Positions 45,365-53,469 of a stretch of DNA of 64,000 bases are shown piece by piece. Location: assembly GCA_023268255.1 (NCBI GenBank), contig JALNJX010000005.1:42246-106245 (forward strand), given 5' to 3'. Positions within the stretch are counted from its first letter, which is position 1. Every line of letters begins with the position of its first letter. The notes below the pieces were generated by a model. The model saw only the letters and a list, made by a program, of their open reading frames with translations. It ran no database searches and was not told where the DNA came from. The DNA is from Candidatus Wolframiiraptor sinensis (lineage in GTDB: Archaea; Thermoproteota; Nitrososphaeria_A; Caldarchaeales; Wolframiiraptoraceae). Made by a program: the position numbers and the translations under genes.

Positions 45365-45889
45365 ATGTGCGGATTGAAGCTGGGCATGGCGACTATCGGA
45401 GTAATAATCATTGCCGCAATAACGCTTACACTCGGCCTCTTCATAATGTACCTAGCCGCGTCCTGGGTTCAGACTTATGGTGTCAACATCACCGGAGAAT
45501 TCGATAAGTACACGCAACTCATGCGGGCGATCCTAGTGATTGAAGCCATGAACTATTCAGATGAAAAATCTACGATTTACGCAAGAAACGTGTCAAAATA
45601 CAATATATCGATTACTATTTGCAGAATTGAGCTATATTCATCGCGAAGGTCCCTCATCGTAAATGCCACCCCGCCGAATGGAATCGGAGAATTGGCGAAA
45701 CTGAGTAGAATAGGCGACTCCGCAGGCATAGATGCCCCAACATGCACTTATTGCGAGCCAGGCGAGGAACTCGTTTACAGGATTTGGTACGCACCCTCCG
45801 AAATCCTAGAGAAAATGAATCCCGGTGAGGCGTCTTCGGTGATTAGGATCCTGGAAATGGCATTTACGAAGAAAGGATTCACTACATGA
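45365..45889 (+). CDS. Pilin-like secreted protein 1
   Basis: A 174-residue protein with an N-terminal hydrophobic helix right after a short charged leader: KLGMATIGVIIIAAITLTLG (about residues 5-24). That is the shape of an archaeal class III signal peptide or pilin N-terminal helix. The remainder is beta-rich with asparagines and cysteines (ITICRIELYSSRRS, DAPTCTYCEPGEELVYRIWY). The segment CEPGEELVYRIWYAP recurs in the next protein (CRSSGRIAYRAYYIP), so the two are homologous. It is the first gene of a four-gene run and shows a more A+T-rich composition than the housekeeping genes. Confidence 0.68.
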   Translation: MCGLKLGMATIGVIIIAAITLTLGLFIMYLAASWVQTYGVNITGEFDKYTQLMRAILVIEAMNYSDEKSTIYARNVSKYNISITICRIELYSSRRSLIVNATPPNGIGELAKLSRIGDSAGIDAPTCTYCEPGEELVYRIWYAPSEILEKMNPGEASSVIRILEMAFTKKGFTT

Positions 45890-45941
45890 TAATTACTGGA
45901 TAATTACTGGCGAAAATGGCGTTGCGTATGATTTTAAAGAC

Positions 45942-45949
45942 TTATATAT
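45942..45949 (+). promoter_or_regulatory. TATA box for pilin-like gene 2
   Basis: TTATATAT lies 23-30 bases upstream of the TTG at 45972. The first base of the message should coincide with the start codon, which supports the TTG start and a leaderless mRNA. Confidence 0.6.
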
Positions 45950-45971
45950 AACCTCGAGTTTTTTAAATGAT

Positions 45972-47165
45972 TTGGAGTTGAGGCTTTGCCTTCGATGGGG
46001 CTCTAAAAGAGCCATAACTATTGTAGAAGCTTGCATTCTCTCCGCCGTAACCGTGGCTCTTGGCCTTCTACTATTATTAATTGTGAATGGATGGACCCAT
46101 AATTCTCTCCTAACAGCCACGAGGGAAACCCAGGGAAACATAGAGGTAGTGAGGTCATTGGTCGTGATAGAATCCATGTCATTTGATGAAGATGGTGATA
46201 TAAGCTTAGTTTTGAGAAACGTTTCAGACGAGGAAATTGCCGTAGTTATATCCAGGGTTGAGTTGAGATCACTCGAAACGTTTAAGGTTTTCTATACTAA
46301 ATATTTCTCAAGTGATGAAGAATATGTATTAAAACGTGGAGAAAGTATTGTAATAAAGGATTTACCAACCTGCGAGGGCTTAGATCGGCCGGAGCTACGT
46401 GAAGAGTGTCGCTCAAGCGGTAGGATAGCGTATAGAGCTTATTATATACCATTAAGCATATATGAGAGGGGGCTTCGCCTCTCAACAACAGAGATACCGA
46501 CTGGGGACTCCGTGATCACGAATCCTAGCATTAAGTTAGAGTGTCCTCTACCAGAGAATGGCTGGACCCTAATGGATTTGGTAGACCCCGTGACTGTAGT
46601 CTCTTCTGGGTGTCTTTATTCTTACAGCGGTTATGGAAGAGTTTGGATAGAAGCTCCACTCGCATCTGGAGTGGACGTAATTACGGTTAATGTTGCTGTG
46701 AGAAAAATAGGTGGAACGGCCTCCGCATCCGGCTCGGCCTCGATAAATGTTCCAAGAGAGTCCCAGCAGTACAGTATCTCCTTATCCGGGTCTATAAGCC
46801 GAATATGCGTCCCATTCAAAGTCACTTTAAGTTCGCCAAATATGCAGATGATTCCAGGAGAGTGGATTTTCGGGGGGCAACCAAATGTCGCGCACATCAG
46901 TGGCCTAATCCTTTCATGGAGAACTGATGATAAGCTCGTAGATGCCGTGCTCGCTGAGCTGGGATTTGGTCGCTCTGGAACATATCGCATCTCTATAACC
47001 ATAAAGGACTGTAATGGAAAAGTTATTGCCACCGGAAGCATTTCTATGAATATAAATCTGGACAGTTCCTCGAGCGCTAAGGCTACTGCCTTTATCACGT
47101 TAAGTAATCCAGTTAGATTAGATCAGATTTATTATGTGGAGAGCGAGGTGACCAAGATTGGATAA
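45972..47165 (+). CDS. Pilin-like secreted protein 2
   Basis: A 397-residue protein with basic leader RWGSKR and a hydrophobic helix (AITIVEACILSAVTVALGLL, about residues 14-33), then a large extracellular part. The outer region has repeated beta motifs; YRAYYIPLSIYE and GESIVIKDLPTCEGL align with protein 1. The second half (from about 180) contains a distinct domain shared with protein 3: GTYRISITIKDCNGKVIATG here versus GNYKVKAVLKDCNGAVISLG there. TTG 45972 is chosen because of the TATA box. It overlaps the next start by eight bases. Confidence 0.7.
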   Translation: MELRLCLRWGSKRAITIVEACILSAVTVALGLLLLLIVNGWTHNSLLTATRETQGNIEVVRSLVVIESMSFDEDGDISLVLRNVSDEEIAVVISRVELRSLETFKVFYTKYFSSDEEYVLKRGESIVIKDLPTCEGLDRPELREECRSSGRIAYRAYYIPLSIYERGLRLSTTEIPTGDSVITNPSIKLECPLPENGWTLMDLVDPVTVVSSGCLYSYSGYGRVWIEAPLASGVDVITVNVAVRKIGGTASASGSASINVPRESQQYSISLSGSISRICVPFKVTLSSPNMQMIPGEWIFGGQPNVAHISGLILSWRTDDKLVDAVLAELGFGRSGTYRISITIKDCNGKVIATGSISMNINLDSSSSAKATAFITLSNPVRLDQIYYVESEVTKIG

Positions 47166-48300
47166 AAGGGGATTAAGCGAAATCGTCTCAACCGTGATTC
47201 TGGCGGCTTTCATTTTATCCGCGGGGATATTCGCATGGAGCTTCTTGTCAGGATACATCGCGATATCGCGCCTCGAAAGCCATAGGAAGCTAAATGAAAA
47301 CTCGATTATAATGAGGAGCATGATATCTGCAGACTATGTCTTATGGCCTGAGGGATTAGCTTGGATCAGAAATATCGGCACCGAAGATGTAGTAATAGTA
47401 AGACTCGTGGTTTATGACAGCGAGGGGCGTCTCGGGTGGAGCTCCAAACTAGGCCCCATACGTCGAGAGGACAAAGCTGGAGAATACGTGCTAAGACCCA
47501 CCGAAGTGGGACTATATAGATTTGTTTGCCCATCATGTAACCCCAATAAGTATGTGACGCTCAGCGTGTATTATGTACCCGTAAAACTGCTTTCAGAGGA
47601 AGATATCATTAAGGTAAACCCGGAGACTGTGCTTTTCCAAGTTAAATCATTTAAATCTGAGGAGGCTCGCTGGGGATATTTGGGCGGCGGTTCCTCACCA
47701 CAATGTTATTTATACTTCCAAGGAAAGAACTGGACTTGGGTAGATTATGTTGATCCTGAAGAGTCATCAATCTCCAGCGGTAGATTGTCCGAGAATATCA
47801 GAATTAGGCTCCCCAAAGCCTCAGCAATAGAAAACATAAAGATAAAGGTAGGAGTAACCAATCTTAGAGAAAATATAGTTACATCCGCGGGTGAAAGTCA
47901 TCAAATGGTTAAAGCGGATACCTCTGGAAAGTATTATCCTCAGACGATACAAATCATAAGTTCAACACAAAATTGGGAGATACCTCAAAGAGAATGGTAT
48001 TTCCACAGATTATCAACACCATCCAGCACCTATTCATCTGTAGAGCTCATCAAGTTATTCTGGAACACCTTTAACTATAGAGTTTATAGCGTTTACGTGA
48101 CCGTATATCACGGATATTCGGGTAATTACAAAGTTAAGGCCGTGTTAAAAGACTGTAATGGAGCCGTCATCTCCCTGGGAGAGTTAGTGAGAAATGGTGT
48201 TTCCTCCGGTAGCTATGAGGATTATATGATTCGTGTATATCCCTATCCCAGCATGTTTGATGTTTGGAGGATTGAGGTGTATGTGGAGAGGCTCTCGTAA
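47158..48300 (+). CDS. Pilin-like secreted protein 3
   Basis: A 380-residue protein starting TTG 47158. The leader and helix MDKRGLSEIVSTVILAAFIL are a textbook archaeal class III signal: a basic stretch, KRG, then LSEIVSTVIL. Prepilin peptidase should cut after the glycine at residue 5. The extracellular part has paired aromatic-rich beta strands and a terminal domain with LKDCNGAVISLGELV homologous to protein 2. It overlaps the following gene's start by 20 bases, so these genes are translated as a unit. It may be a minor pilin or surface subunit. Confidence 0.75.
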   Translation: MDKRGLSEIVSTVILAAFILSAGIFAWSFLSGYIAISRLESHRKLNENSIIMRSMISADYVLWPEGLAWIRNIGTEDVVIVRLVVYDSEGRLGWSSKLGPIRREDKAGEYVLRPTEVGLYRFVCPSCNPNKYVTLSVYYVPVKLLSEEDIIKVNPETVLFQVKSFKSEEARWGYLGGGSSPQCYLYFQGKNWTWVDYVDPEESSISSGRLSENIRIRLPKASAIENIKIKVGVTNLRENIVTSAGESHQMVKADTSGKYYPQTIQIISSTQNWEIPQREWYFHRLSTPSSTYSSVELIKLFWNTFNYRVYSVYVTVYHGYSGNYKVKAVLKDCNGAVISLGELVRNGVSSGSYEDYMIRVYPYPSMFDVWRIEVYVERLS

Positions 48301-49520
48301 AGCAGTGTCGGCGGTACTGGGCACCGCAATAGCATTAGCGATATTCTTCACGGTGATAATCCCCGCGCTTCTCTACATACAGAGCCTCCAATCATTATTC
48401 ATGCAAGAGGTTTCTAGGAGACTGCAATATGAGCTCGAGAGAATACATGAGAAGCTGAATGTGCGCCTATCGCTGGCCCTACGCCCTGGAGAAGGCTACG
48501 TAATATTCTTGATAATAGAGAATACTGGAACGCTAAGCGTCAACGTGCCAACGGTTTATCTCGAAAGCACGGGGCGCGGATTAATGACCTTTTCCTCGGA
48601 GGAGGTGCTTGGGAAGTCCTTTTTTCGCGCCAGGTGAATTGTTCGAGAGAGGTACCGGGCAGTATTTCAGGAGTGATGATGAGGTGATTAGGGCGAAAGT
48701 GGTCACATTAAGGGGGAACGGCTTTACTTCTGAAAGTATAGGGCCTAGGAAATTACCCTATCTACTATTAGTTTCCCTAGAAAACATGATCTCAGGAACT
48801 ATTTATACCATCGTAGTGAGTAGATCGGGGACAGAATATGGATGTGTATTAGCAGGAGTAGCTAGTAATAATCCCTGCGGTGACATTGCTAGATACAACT
48901 TAACAACCCTTACTCCAGGGGAATCTAGAGTGGCCGTTTTCATGGTTGCGCCAGGGAAATATAGAATTGAACTTTTCAAGGATAATGCTCCCTCAGGCAT
49001 ACCATCACAAGAGGTTGAGGTATTTCAGGATACAGTCTTGAGAATAACATTGCCTGAACCATCTCTGCCGGCAAAAGCCCCCCTCAGAATAGATTCAGCA
49101 CTATCAGATAGCACTACTGTGGTGCTTCAGCAGCAGAGTGGGAGCATATACATACCATACATGATCTCTCTTGGGAATAACTCAGAGCCATTGCGAAACA
49201 TAAGGATAGAAATAAGTATTCTAGCATGCTCTGGGCTCAGTGGCTGTGATGTGTCAACATCTGTAAATATCGTTAGCAGGTTGACCCCTGGAGAGTCCTA
49301 TTTTAGCGGCTTTACGATAAGAGTAACAGATGATACGTCAGATGATTCTAAGAGATTCGGTGGCCTCATAGGGTATAGGATTAGAATAGTAGAGGCTATA
49401 GGAGAATTTACTCAGAAAAAGTATAGTAGCTCTGATATGGATTTCGCTGAAATTCAAAGATACATCTTTGTATGCAGATTGAACGCCACAAACTATGCTC
49501 TCATATGTAAGCCTGCATAA
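48281..49520 (+). CDS. Pilin-like secreted protein 4, frame shifted once
   Basis: Starts at ATG 48281 as MWRGSRKAVSAVLGTAIALA, a short basic leader and a hydrophobic helix, followed by an amphipathic coil (VSRRLQYELERIHEKLNVRL). The frame ends at 48637 after EEVLGKSFFRAR. One base back the protein continues as GSPFFAPGELFERGTGQYFR from about 48610 to 49520, with several beta-sandwich segments. Removing one base in the run GGGAA near 48613 would join them into EEVLGSPFFAPGELF. I annotate the joined span. It is the last of four pilin-like genes in a row. No membrane segment is seen after the first helix. Confidence 0.7.
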
Positions 49521-49601
49521 TTAAGTCTAGAGAGCGCTGTAGGTTGCCTTTCCGCCGTGTTATCTTAAAATGGAGATTCTTATGGTGCCCTATCACATAG
49601 C

Positions 49602-50624
49602 TTATTTTCGGATATATTTCCCCCTTAGCGTTATTTTGCATCCACAGTTAGGGCACCTATCTCCATCAAGTTTATAGTATACTACGCGGTGGAGATTTCT
49701 TATAATCAACTTCTTTCCACATTTCGGACATTTTGTTGTCTCAAGATCCGGTATCCCGACATTTCCCACGTAGACGTATTCTATGCCCTCTTTCGCCGCC
49801 ATTTCCCTAAATTTTAGGAGCTTGCTCAGTGGTGTTGGGGGATTTTTCCAGAAGTTTGCGGGATAATATCTGTTAATGTGTATTGGAGTGGATTCTCCGA
49901 GATATTCTAGGTGTTTTTCGAATATCCACTCTGCGCATTCCTCTGAGTCGTTGAATCCCGTTACGACGAGGTATACCATCTCCACGTGGCCTCCTAGGTC
50001 TAAGATTTTCCGGGCGTTTCTGAAGACCTTTAGGTGGTCTATTGTTGTTAATGCTTGTTTGGCGAGTGGGCATCCCTTGATGTTTATGCTGAAGCCGTCT
50101 GCGCCCGCCTCGATAAGCATCTTCATCGCTCGCTCGGTGAAGTAGCCGTTCGTCACGACCGTGCCGTATAACCCCTTCCTAGATCCGAGCTCGAATAGAT
50201 CTAGGAGGTAGTCGAATAACGTTGCGGGTTCATTGAAGCTCGCGCAGAGGCCTTCATCTCGGTTTCTAATGGCCATTTCCACCAGCTTTTCGGGAGGGGT
50301 TGGCTCGGCTCCAGGCGGAGGCCTTGAGAAGCTCAGGTGGCTGTTCTGACACCATGGGCAGTAGAAATTGCACCCATAGCCTGAGAATGTCAGAGCCGTG
50401 CTATTTGGCCAGTAGTGGAAGAGAGGCTTAATCTCAATGGGCCTGCTCTCGATCGCGCTTAGAACCCCGTATCCCACGTGAATGAGCTCTCCATCGATGT
50501 TTCGATAATTTCCACATATTCCATGGGCTCCGGGCTTTATTCTACAAGCTCTCTCGCATACGAGGCATGTGACGTCTTCGCCGGATTTCCCGTAAAGCGC
50601 TGCCCTCTTCATGGATCTCGACAT
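49602..50624 (-). CDS. amrS: AmmeMemoRadiSam-type radical SAM enzyme (AmrS-like)
   Basis: A radical SAM protein with iron-sulfur motif GYGCNFYCPWCQNSH (Cys at about 85, 89, 92). It belongs to the AmrS group, found with AmmeMemoRadiSam proteins, of unsettled substrate. An N-terminal Cys pair (CLVCERACRIKPGAHGICG) and a C-terminal zinc ribbon (CPKCGKKLIIRNL ... CPNCGCKI) flank the barrel. The start shares bases with the stop of the upstream Roadblock gene, so this enzyme is translationally coupled to a Roadblock protein, an unusual association. Whether it modifies a component of the nearby machine is open. Confidence 0.85.
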   Translation of the reverse strand: MSRSMKRAALYGKSGEDVTCLVCERACRIKPGAHGICGNYRNIDGELIHVGYGVLSAIESRPIEIKPLFHYWPNSTALTFSGYGCNFYCPWCQNSHLSFSRPPPGAEPTPPEKLVEMAIRNRDEGLCASFNEPATLFDYLLDLFELGSRKGLYGTVVTNGYFTERAMKMLIEAGADGFSINIKGCPLAKQALTTIDHLKVFRNARKILDLGGHVEMVYLVVTGFNDSEECAEWIFEKHLEYLGESTPIHINRYYPANFWKNPPTPLSKLLKFREMAAKEGIEYVYVGNVGIPDLETTKCPKCGKKLIIRNLHRVVYYKLDGDRCPNCGCKITLRGKYIRK

Positions 50625-50917
50625 TAGGGCTTTGTAGCGGTGATCTGATCAAGCTCGTCAATGGCATTCTTCAAGTCCATGAGTATCGCTCCGAGCTTTG
50701 CTTCTGGTTTTATGAGTACCAGCAGGAAGAGGTTGTTATGCCTGTGGAGTAGGGCGCCTCCCTTCTCCGCGAAGATCATTAGCTGGTTTATCCTCTCGAG
50801 CGCCATCTGCTGGACTCCATTCTCGATTATGTCTTGAAGGGCGGTGAAGACTGCGGAGATCCTCTCCTCACCTATTTCAGACGGCATGCTGCACGCCATT
50901 ATCATCCCCTTAATCAT
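50624..50917 (-). CDS. Roadblock/LC7 protein (module X1), missing its first helix
   Basis: A Roadblock/LC7 fold protein: GMIMACSMPSEIGEERISAV, the long helix VQQMALERINQLMIFAEKGG, then FLLVLIKPEAKLGAILMDLK. Compared with the intact homologue at 53038-53418 it lacks the first helix, which is encoded at the end of the preceding frame (LLKDNPDIMGCAILND). It opens at ATG 50917 within ATGATTAAGG, overlapping that frame by eight bases. Either the two frames form one fused protein interrupted by a single-base change, or they are coupled separate proteins. Roadblock domains bind small GTPases and dimerise. Confidence 0.75.
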   Translation of the reverse strand: MIKGMIMACSMPSEIGEERISAVFTALQDIIENGVQQMALERINQLMIFAEKGGALLHRHNNLFLLVLIKPEAKLGAILMDLKNAIDELDQITATKP

Positions 50918-51449
50918 TTAAGATAGCGCACCCCATTATATCCGGGTTGTCCTTCAAGAGGAAATCCACGATGCCTTGAATCTTATCTCTGGATGCTGTT
51001 GCGCCGACCATCGGGACTTCTTTCTCCGGCATGCTCACTGCCCCGGCGGAGCCCTGTATGTAGTTCGCGATCTCGTAGAATACTTGCTCAGCCGTTAGGG
51101 TGCCGCCTTCCACGAGCAGGGAGTGAAGTATTGAAGCAGCTGAGACAGCGTCCTCGCCCCAGCGAACAGCTTCGCCCAGCTTCACCGCAGGAATCCCCGG
51201 CAACCCATACCTGATCTTGAGCGATTCTGCATAGGCTTCTGGCATCGCGTGTATTCTGAGCTCCAGGGCATCCTCTTTTCCGAGAGCCGATTTCAGCCCG
51301 ATTCTAACATTTGTCATGGATACGTCGACGCTCTCCGAGTACCTTATCTTCGCGGAGCCCTTAATCTTGCCTACGAGATTGTTTAGGATCGCAGATACCT
51401 TATTTGAAAGCTCATCCTCCGCTATAAAGAAGAATATCATCTGAGGCAT
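50910..51449 (-). CDS. Unrecognised-domain protein with Roadblock N-terminal helix (module X1)
   Basis: Its first ~130 residues share an unrecognised domain with the protein at 53470-54243: both begin with MP, carry DELS at residues 12-15, and contain a matched block (GIPAVKLGEAVRWGEDAVSA here, DFPTAKFDGKTYIGRDALEI there). A hydrophobic start, MIFFFIAEDELS, is not a membrane helix. The last 27 residues (KIQGIVDFLLKDNPDIMGCA) are the start of a Roadblock domain continued in the overlapping frame that starts at 50917. I know no named family for the first domain. Confidence 0.7.
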   Translation of the reverse strand: MPQMIFFFIAEDELSNKVSAILNNLVGKIKGSAKIRYSESVDVSMTNVRIGLKSALGKEDALELRIHAMPEAYAESLKIRYGLPGIPAVKLGEAVRWGEDAVSAASILHSLLVEGGTLTAEQVFYEIANYIQGSAGAVSMPEKEVPMVGATASRDKIQGIVDFLLKDNPDIMGCAILND

Positions 51450-51727
51450 GCTAACAATTCTTAGCGATATGTCTTATAACTTTTCCCCGTAGCGGCATTT
51501 AACCGCTTAGGCCCACCCTTCTTAAGACCTATCCTTGGGAAGGTGGGCGAAAATTTATTCTTGGGCGCTGAGCATCCGGCTTCCGGTGAACAGCCCTGTC
51601 GCTCGAGGCCGACAGCCTCAAGATTGCTAGAAGGATTTTCGGAGGCCGGATCTCGAGAGCCTTCCTCAGGAGATTTCTGGAGCCCGATCCCGCTGGCGCG
51701 AGAACTAGGCTTGAGCACGTTCTAAGA

Positions 51728-53041
51728 ATGCTCGCGTATAAGGAAAAGAGCAGTGTGAGCTTCAGCTGCGTGCTAGACTACTATTTCTGCAAGCTGCTTT
51801 TTGGGGCGGCGATGAAGTTCATGCACATAAGGCAGGAGGAGTTTGAGCTAGGGATAAGGGACCCCGCGATCAGGAGGGGGCTTGAGCTGGTCCTGAGGAG
51901 CCTGCTGAGATACGGCGTGACCGTGCCCCAGAAGCTGGCGGCCCCATTCCTCATAGTCTGGAATTTCACTAATGCCTGTAACCTCAAGTGCGTTCACTGT
52001 TATCAGAGCGCGGGGCCAACTCCCGGGCCTGATGAGCTTACTTCTGAGGAGAGAGTCGAGGTGATTAGGCAGATAGATGAGATGGGGATACCTGTCGTGG
52101 CCTTGAGCGGCGGGGAGCCGACAATACACCCCGATTTCCTTCGAGTGGTTGAGGAGGGCGCGAGGAGGGGAATTTACATGGCGGTCGCGACTAATGGGAT
52201 AAGGTTCGCGGATGATGAGTTCGCTAGGCGCGCGATCGAGGCGGGGTTGAGATACGTGGAGGTTAGCCTCGACTCCACAGAACCTGGGGAGCATGATGGC
52301 TTCAGGGGGGTTAGGGGCGCCTGGGAGCTGGCGGTGAAGGGCATAAGGAACATCGTCAAATACGGTGAAGGCAGGGTCTCCATCGGGATAGCCGCCACGG
52401 TCACCAAGCTCAATAAGGATAGGATCGAGGATATGGTGAGGCTGGGCGAGGAGCTGGGAGTAAATAGGGTCGTGTTCTTCAACTTCATTCCCACGGGCAG
52501 GGGGAAGGAGGCCGTGGAGCTCGACTTATCCCCGGAGGAGAGGGAGGACGTGCTGAGGAGAATTTACCGCGAATCAGCTAGATCCAGCATTCAAGTGGTT
52601 TCCACGGCTCCGCAGCTGGCACGGGTCTCCTGGCAGATGAGCCGCGGCGAGGATGTTCTCCCAACGCACTTCACGATTCCCAACAGCTCAACCCTGAGGG
52701 CGGTCGCCGAATTCATAGGGGGATGCGGGGCCGGGAGAATATATATGGCGATACAGCCGGATGGAACGGTCACGCCATGCGTCTTCATGCCAATCCCCGT
52801 CGGAAACCTGAGAAGGGATAGGCTCCAGGATATATGGGAGAATAGCAAGACGATAAATGACCTGAAGAACAAGGATCTGCTCAAGGGGCCATGCGGAAGC
52901 TGTGAGTATAGGTATGTTTGCGGCGGATGTAGGGCGAGGGCCTACGCATATTTCGGAGATTACTTAGCAGCGGATCCCGGGTGCCTGAGGGGGAGTATCA
53001 TTATGAAAGGTGGGGCTGAAGCTATGGTGAAAACTCATTAA
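51728..53041 (+). CDS. Radical SAM/SPASM enzyme (AhbC/NirJ/AhbD-like)
   Basis: A radical SAM enzyme with motif NFTNACNLKCVHCYQSAG (Cys at about 84, 88, 91), GGEPTIHPDFLRVV and the auxiliary-cluster SPASM region GPCGSCEYRYVCGGCRARAY. The closest functional relatives by pattern are heme-synthesis radical SAM enzymes (AhbC/AhbD, NirJ) and peptide-modifying SPASM enzymes; I cannot choose. The ATG at 51728 leaves a short N-terminus, but the same frame stays open back to about 51590 and reads SLKIARRIFGGRISRAFLRR, like the N-termini of archaeal homologues. No standard start codon lies there, so the true start may be CTG near 51596 after GGTGA, or a shift may hide it. It converges on the Roadblock gene. 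Confidence 0.85.
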   Translation: MLAYKEKSSVSFSCVLDYYFCKLLFGAAMKFMHIRQEEFELGIRDPAIRRGLELVLRSLLRYGVTVPQKLAAPFLIVWNFTNACNLKCVHCYQSAGPTPGPDELTSEERVEVIRQIDEMGIPVVALSGGEPTIHPDFLRVVEEGARRGIYMAVATNGIRFADDEFARRAIEAGLRYVEVSLDSTEPGEHDGFRGVRGAWELAVKGIRNIVKYGEGRVSIGIAATVTKLNKDRIEDMVRLGEELGVNRVVFFNFIPTGRGKEAVELDLSPEEREDVLRRIYRESARSSIQVVSTAPQLARVSWQMSRGEDVLPTHFTIPNSSTLRAVAEFIGGCGAGRIYMAIQPDGTVTPCVFMPIPVGNLRRDRLQDIWENSKTINDLKNKDLLKGPCGSCEYRYVCGGCRARAYAYFGDYLAADPGCLRGSIIMKGGAEAMVKTH

Positions 53042-53418
53042 CCCAGCACATCTTTGAGCTTTTCAACAGCGTCCATGATATCCATCAGCACGAGACCGAT
53101 CTTGGCGTTAGGCCTGGTCAAGACCACAAGTGAGGCCCTCTTCCCGGAGCACAGGACGGCTCCACCCTTCTCGGCAAATAACATCATTCGCTGAACCTCG
53201 CCCAGCGCTATCTGCTGAGCCGCGCGATTAGCTATGCTGTGAAGGGCCGCGGTAACCGCCGAGACTCTCTGATCATCATATCCTTCAGGAAGGAAGCTCG
53301 CTATAACGAGACCCTCCTCGCTCACTATGGCTGATCCCAGAATATCGGGGTTACCACGCGAGAGAGCCGTTAAAACTTCCCGCATCACCTCAAATCTAGA
53401 TGACATCATTTCAACCAC
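53038..53418 (-). CDS. Roadblock/LC7 protein (module X2)
   Basis: A complete 126-residue Roadblock/LC7 protein. Order of elements: helix 1 (FEVMREVLTALSRGNPDILG), strands AIVSEEGLVIASFLPEGYD, the long helix RAAQQIALGEVQRMMLFAEK, and last strands RASLVVLTRPNAKIGLVLMD. It follows the module X2 unknown-domain gene by 51 bases on the same strand. Its counterpart in module X1 is partly encoded in two frames. It is predicted to be cytoplasmic. Roadblock proteins usually act as GTPase partners or scaffold dimers. Confidence 0.85.
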   Translation of the reverse strand: MVEMMSSRFEVMREVLTALSRGNPDILGSAIVSEEGLVIASFLPEGYDDQRVSAVTAALHSIANRAAQQIALGEVQRMMLFAEKGGAVLCSGKRASLVVLTRPNAKIGLVLMDIMDAVEKLKDVLG

Positions 53419-53469
53419 CTATTGAGGAGGTTTAATGAGCTGGATATATGCGTTTCTGAAGCCCATCCA

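Noticed and set aside
51461..51718. 85-codon minus-strand frame upstream of the radical SAM gene
   Set aside because: Low-complexity Gly/Ser/Pro/Lys content, and it is antisense to the likely N-terminal extension of that gene.
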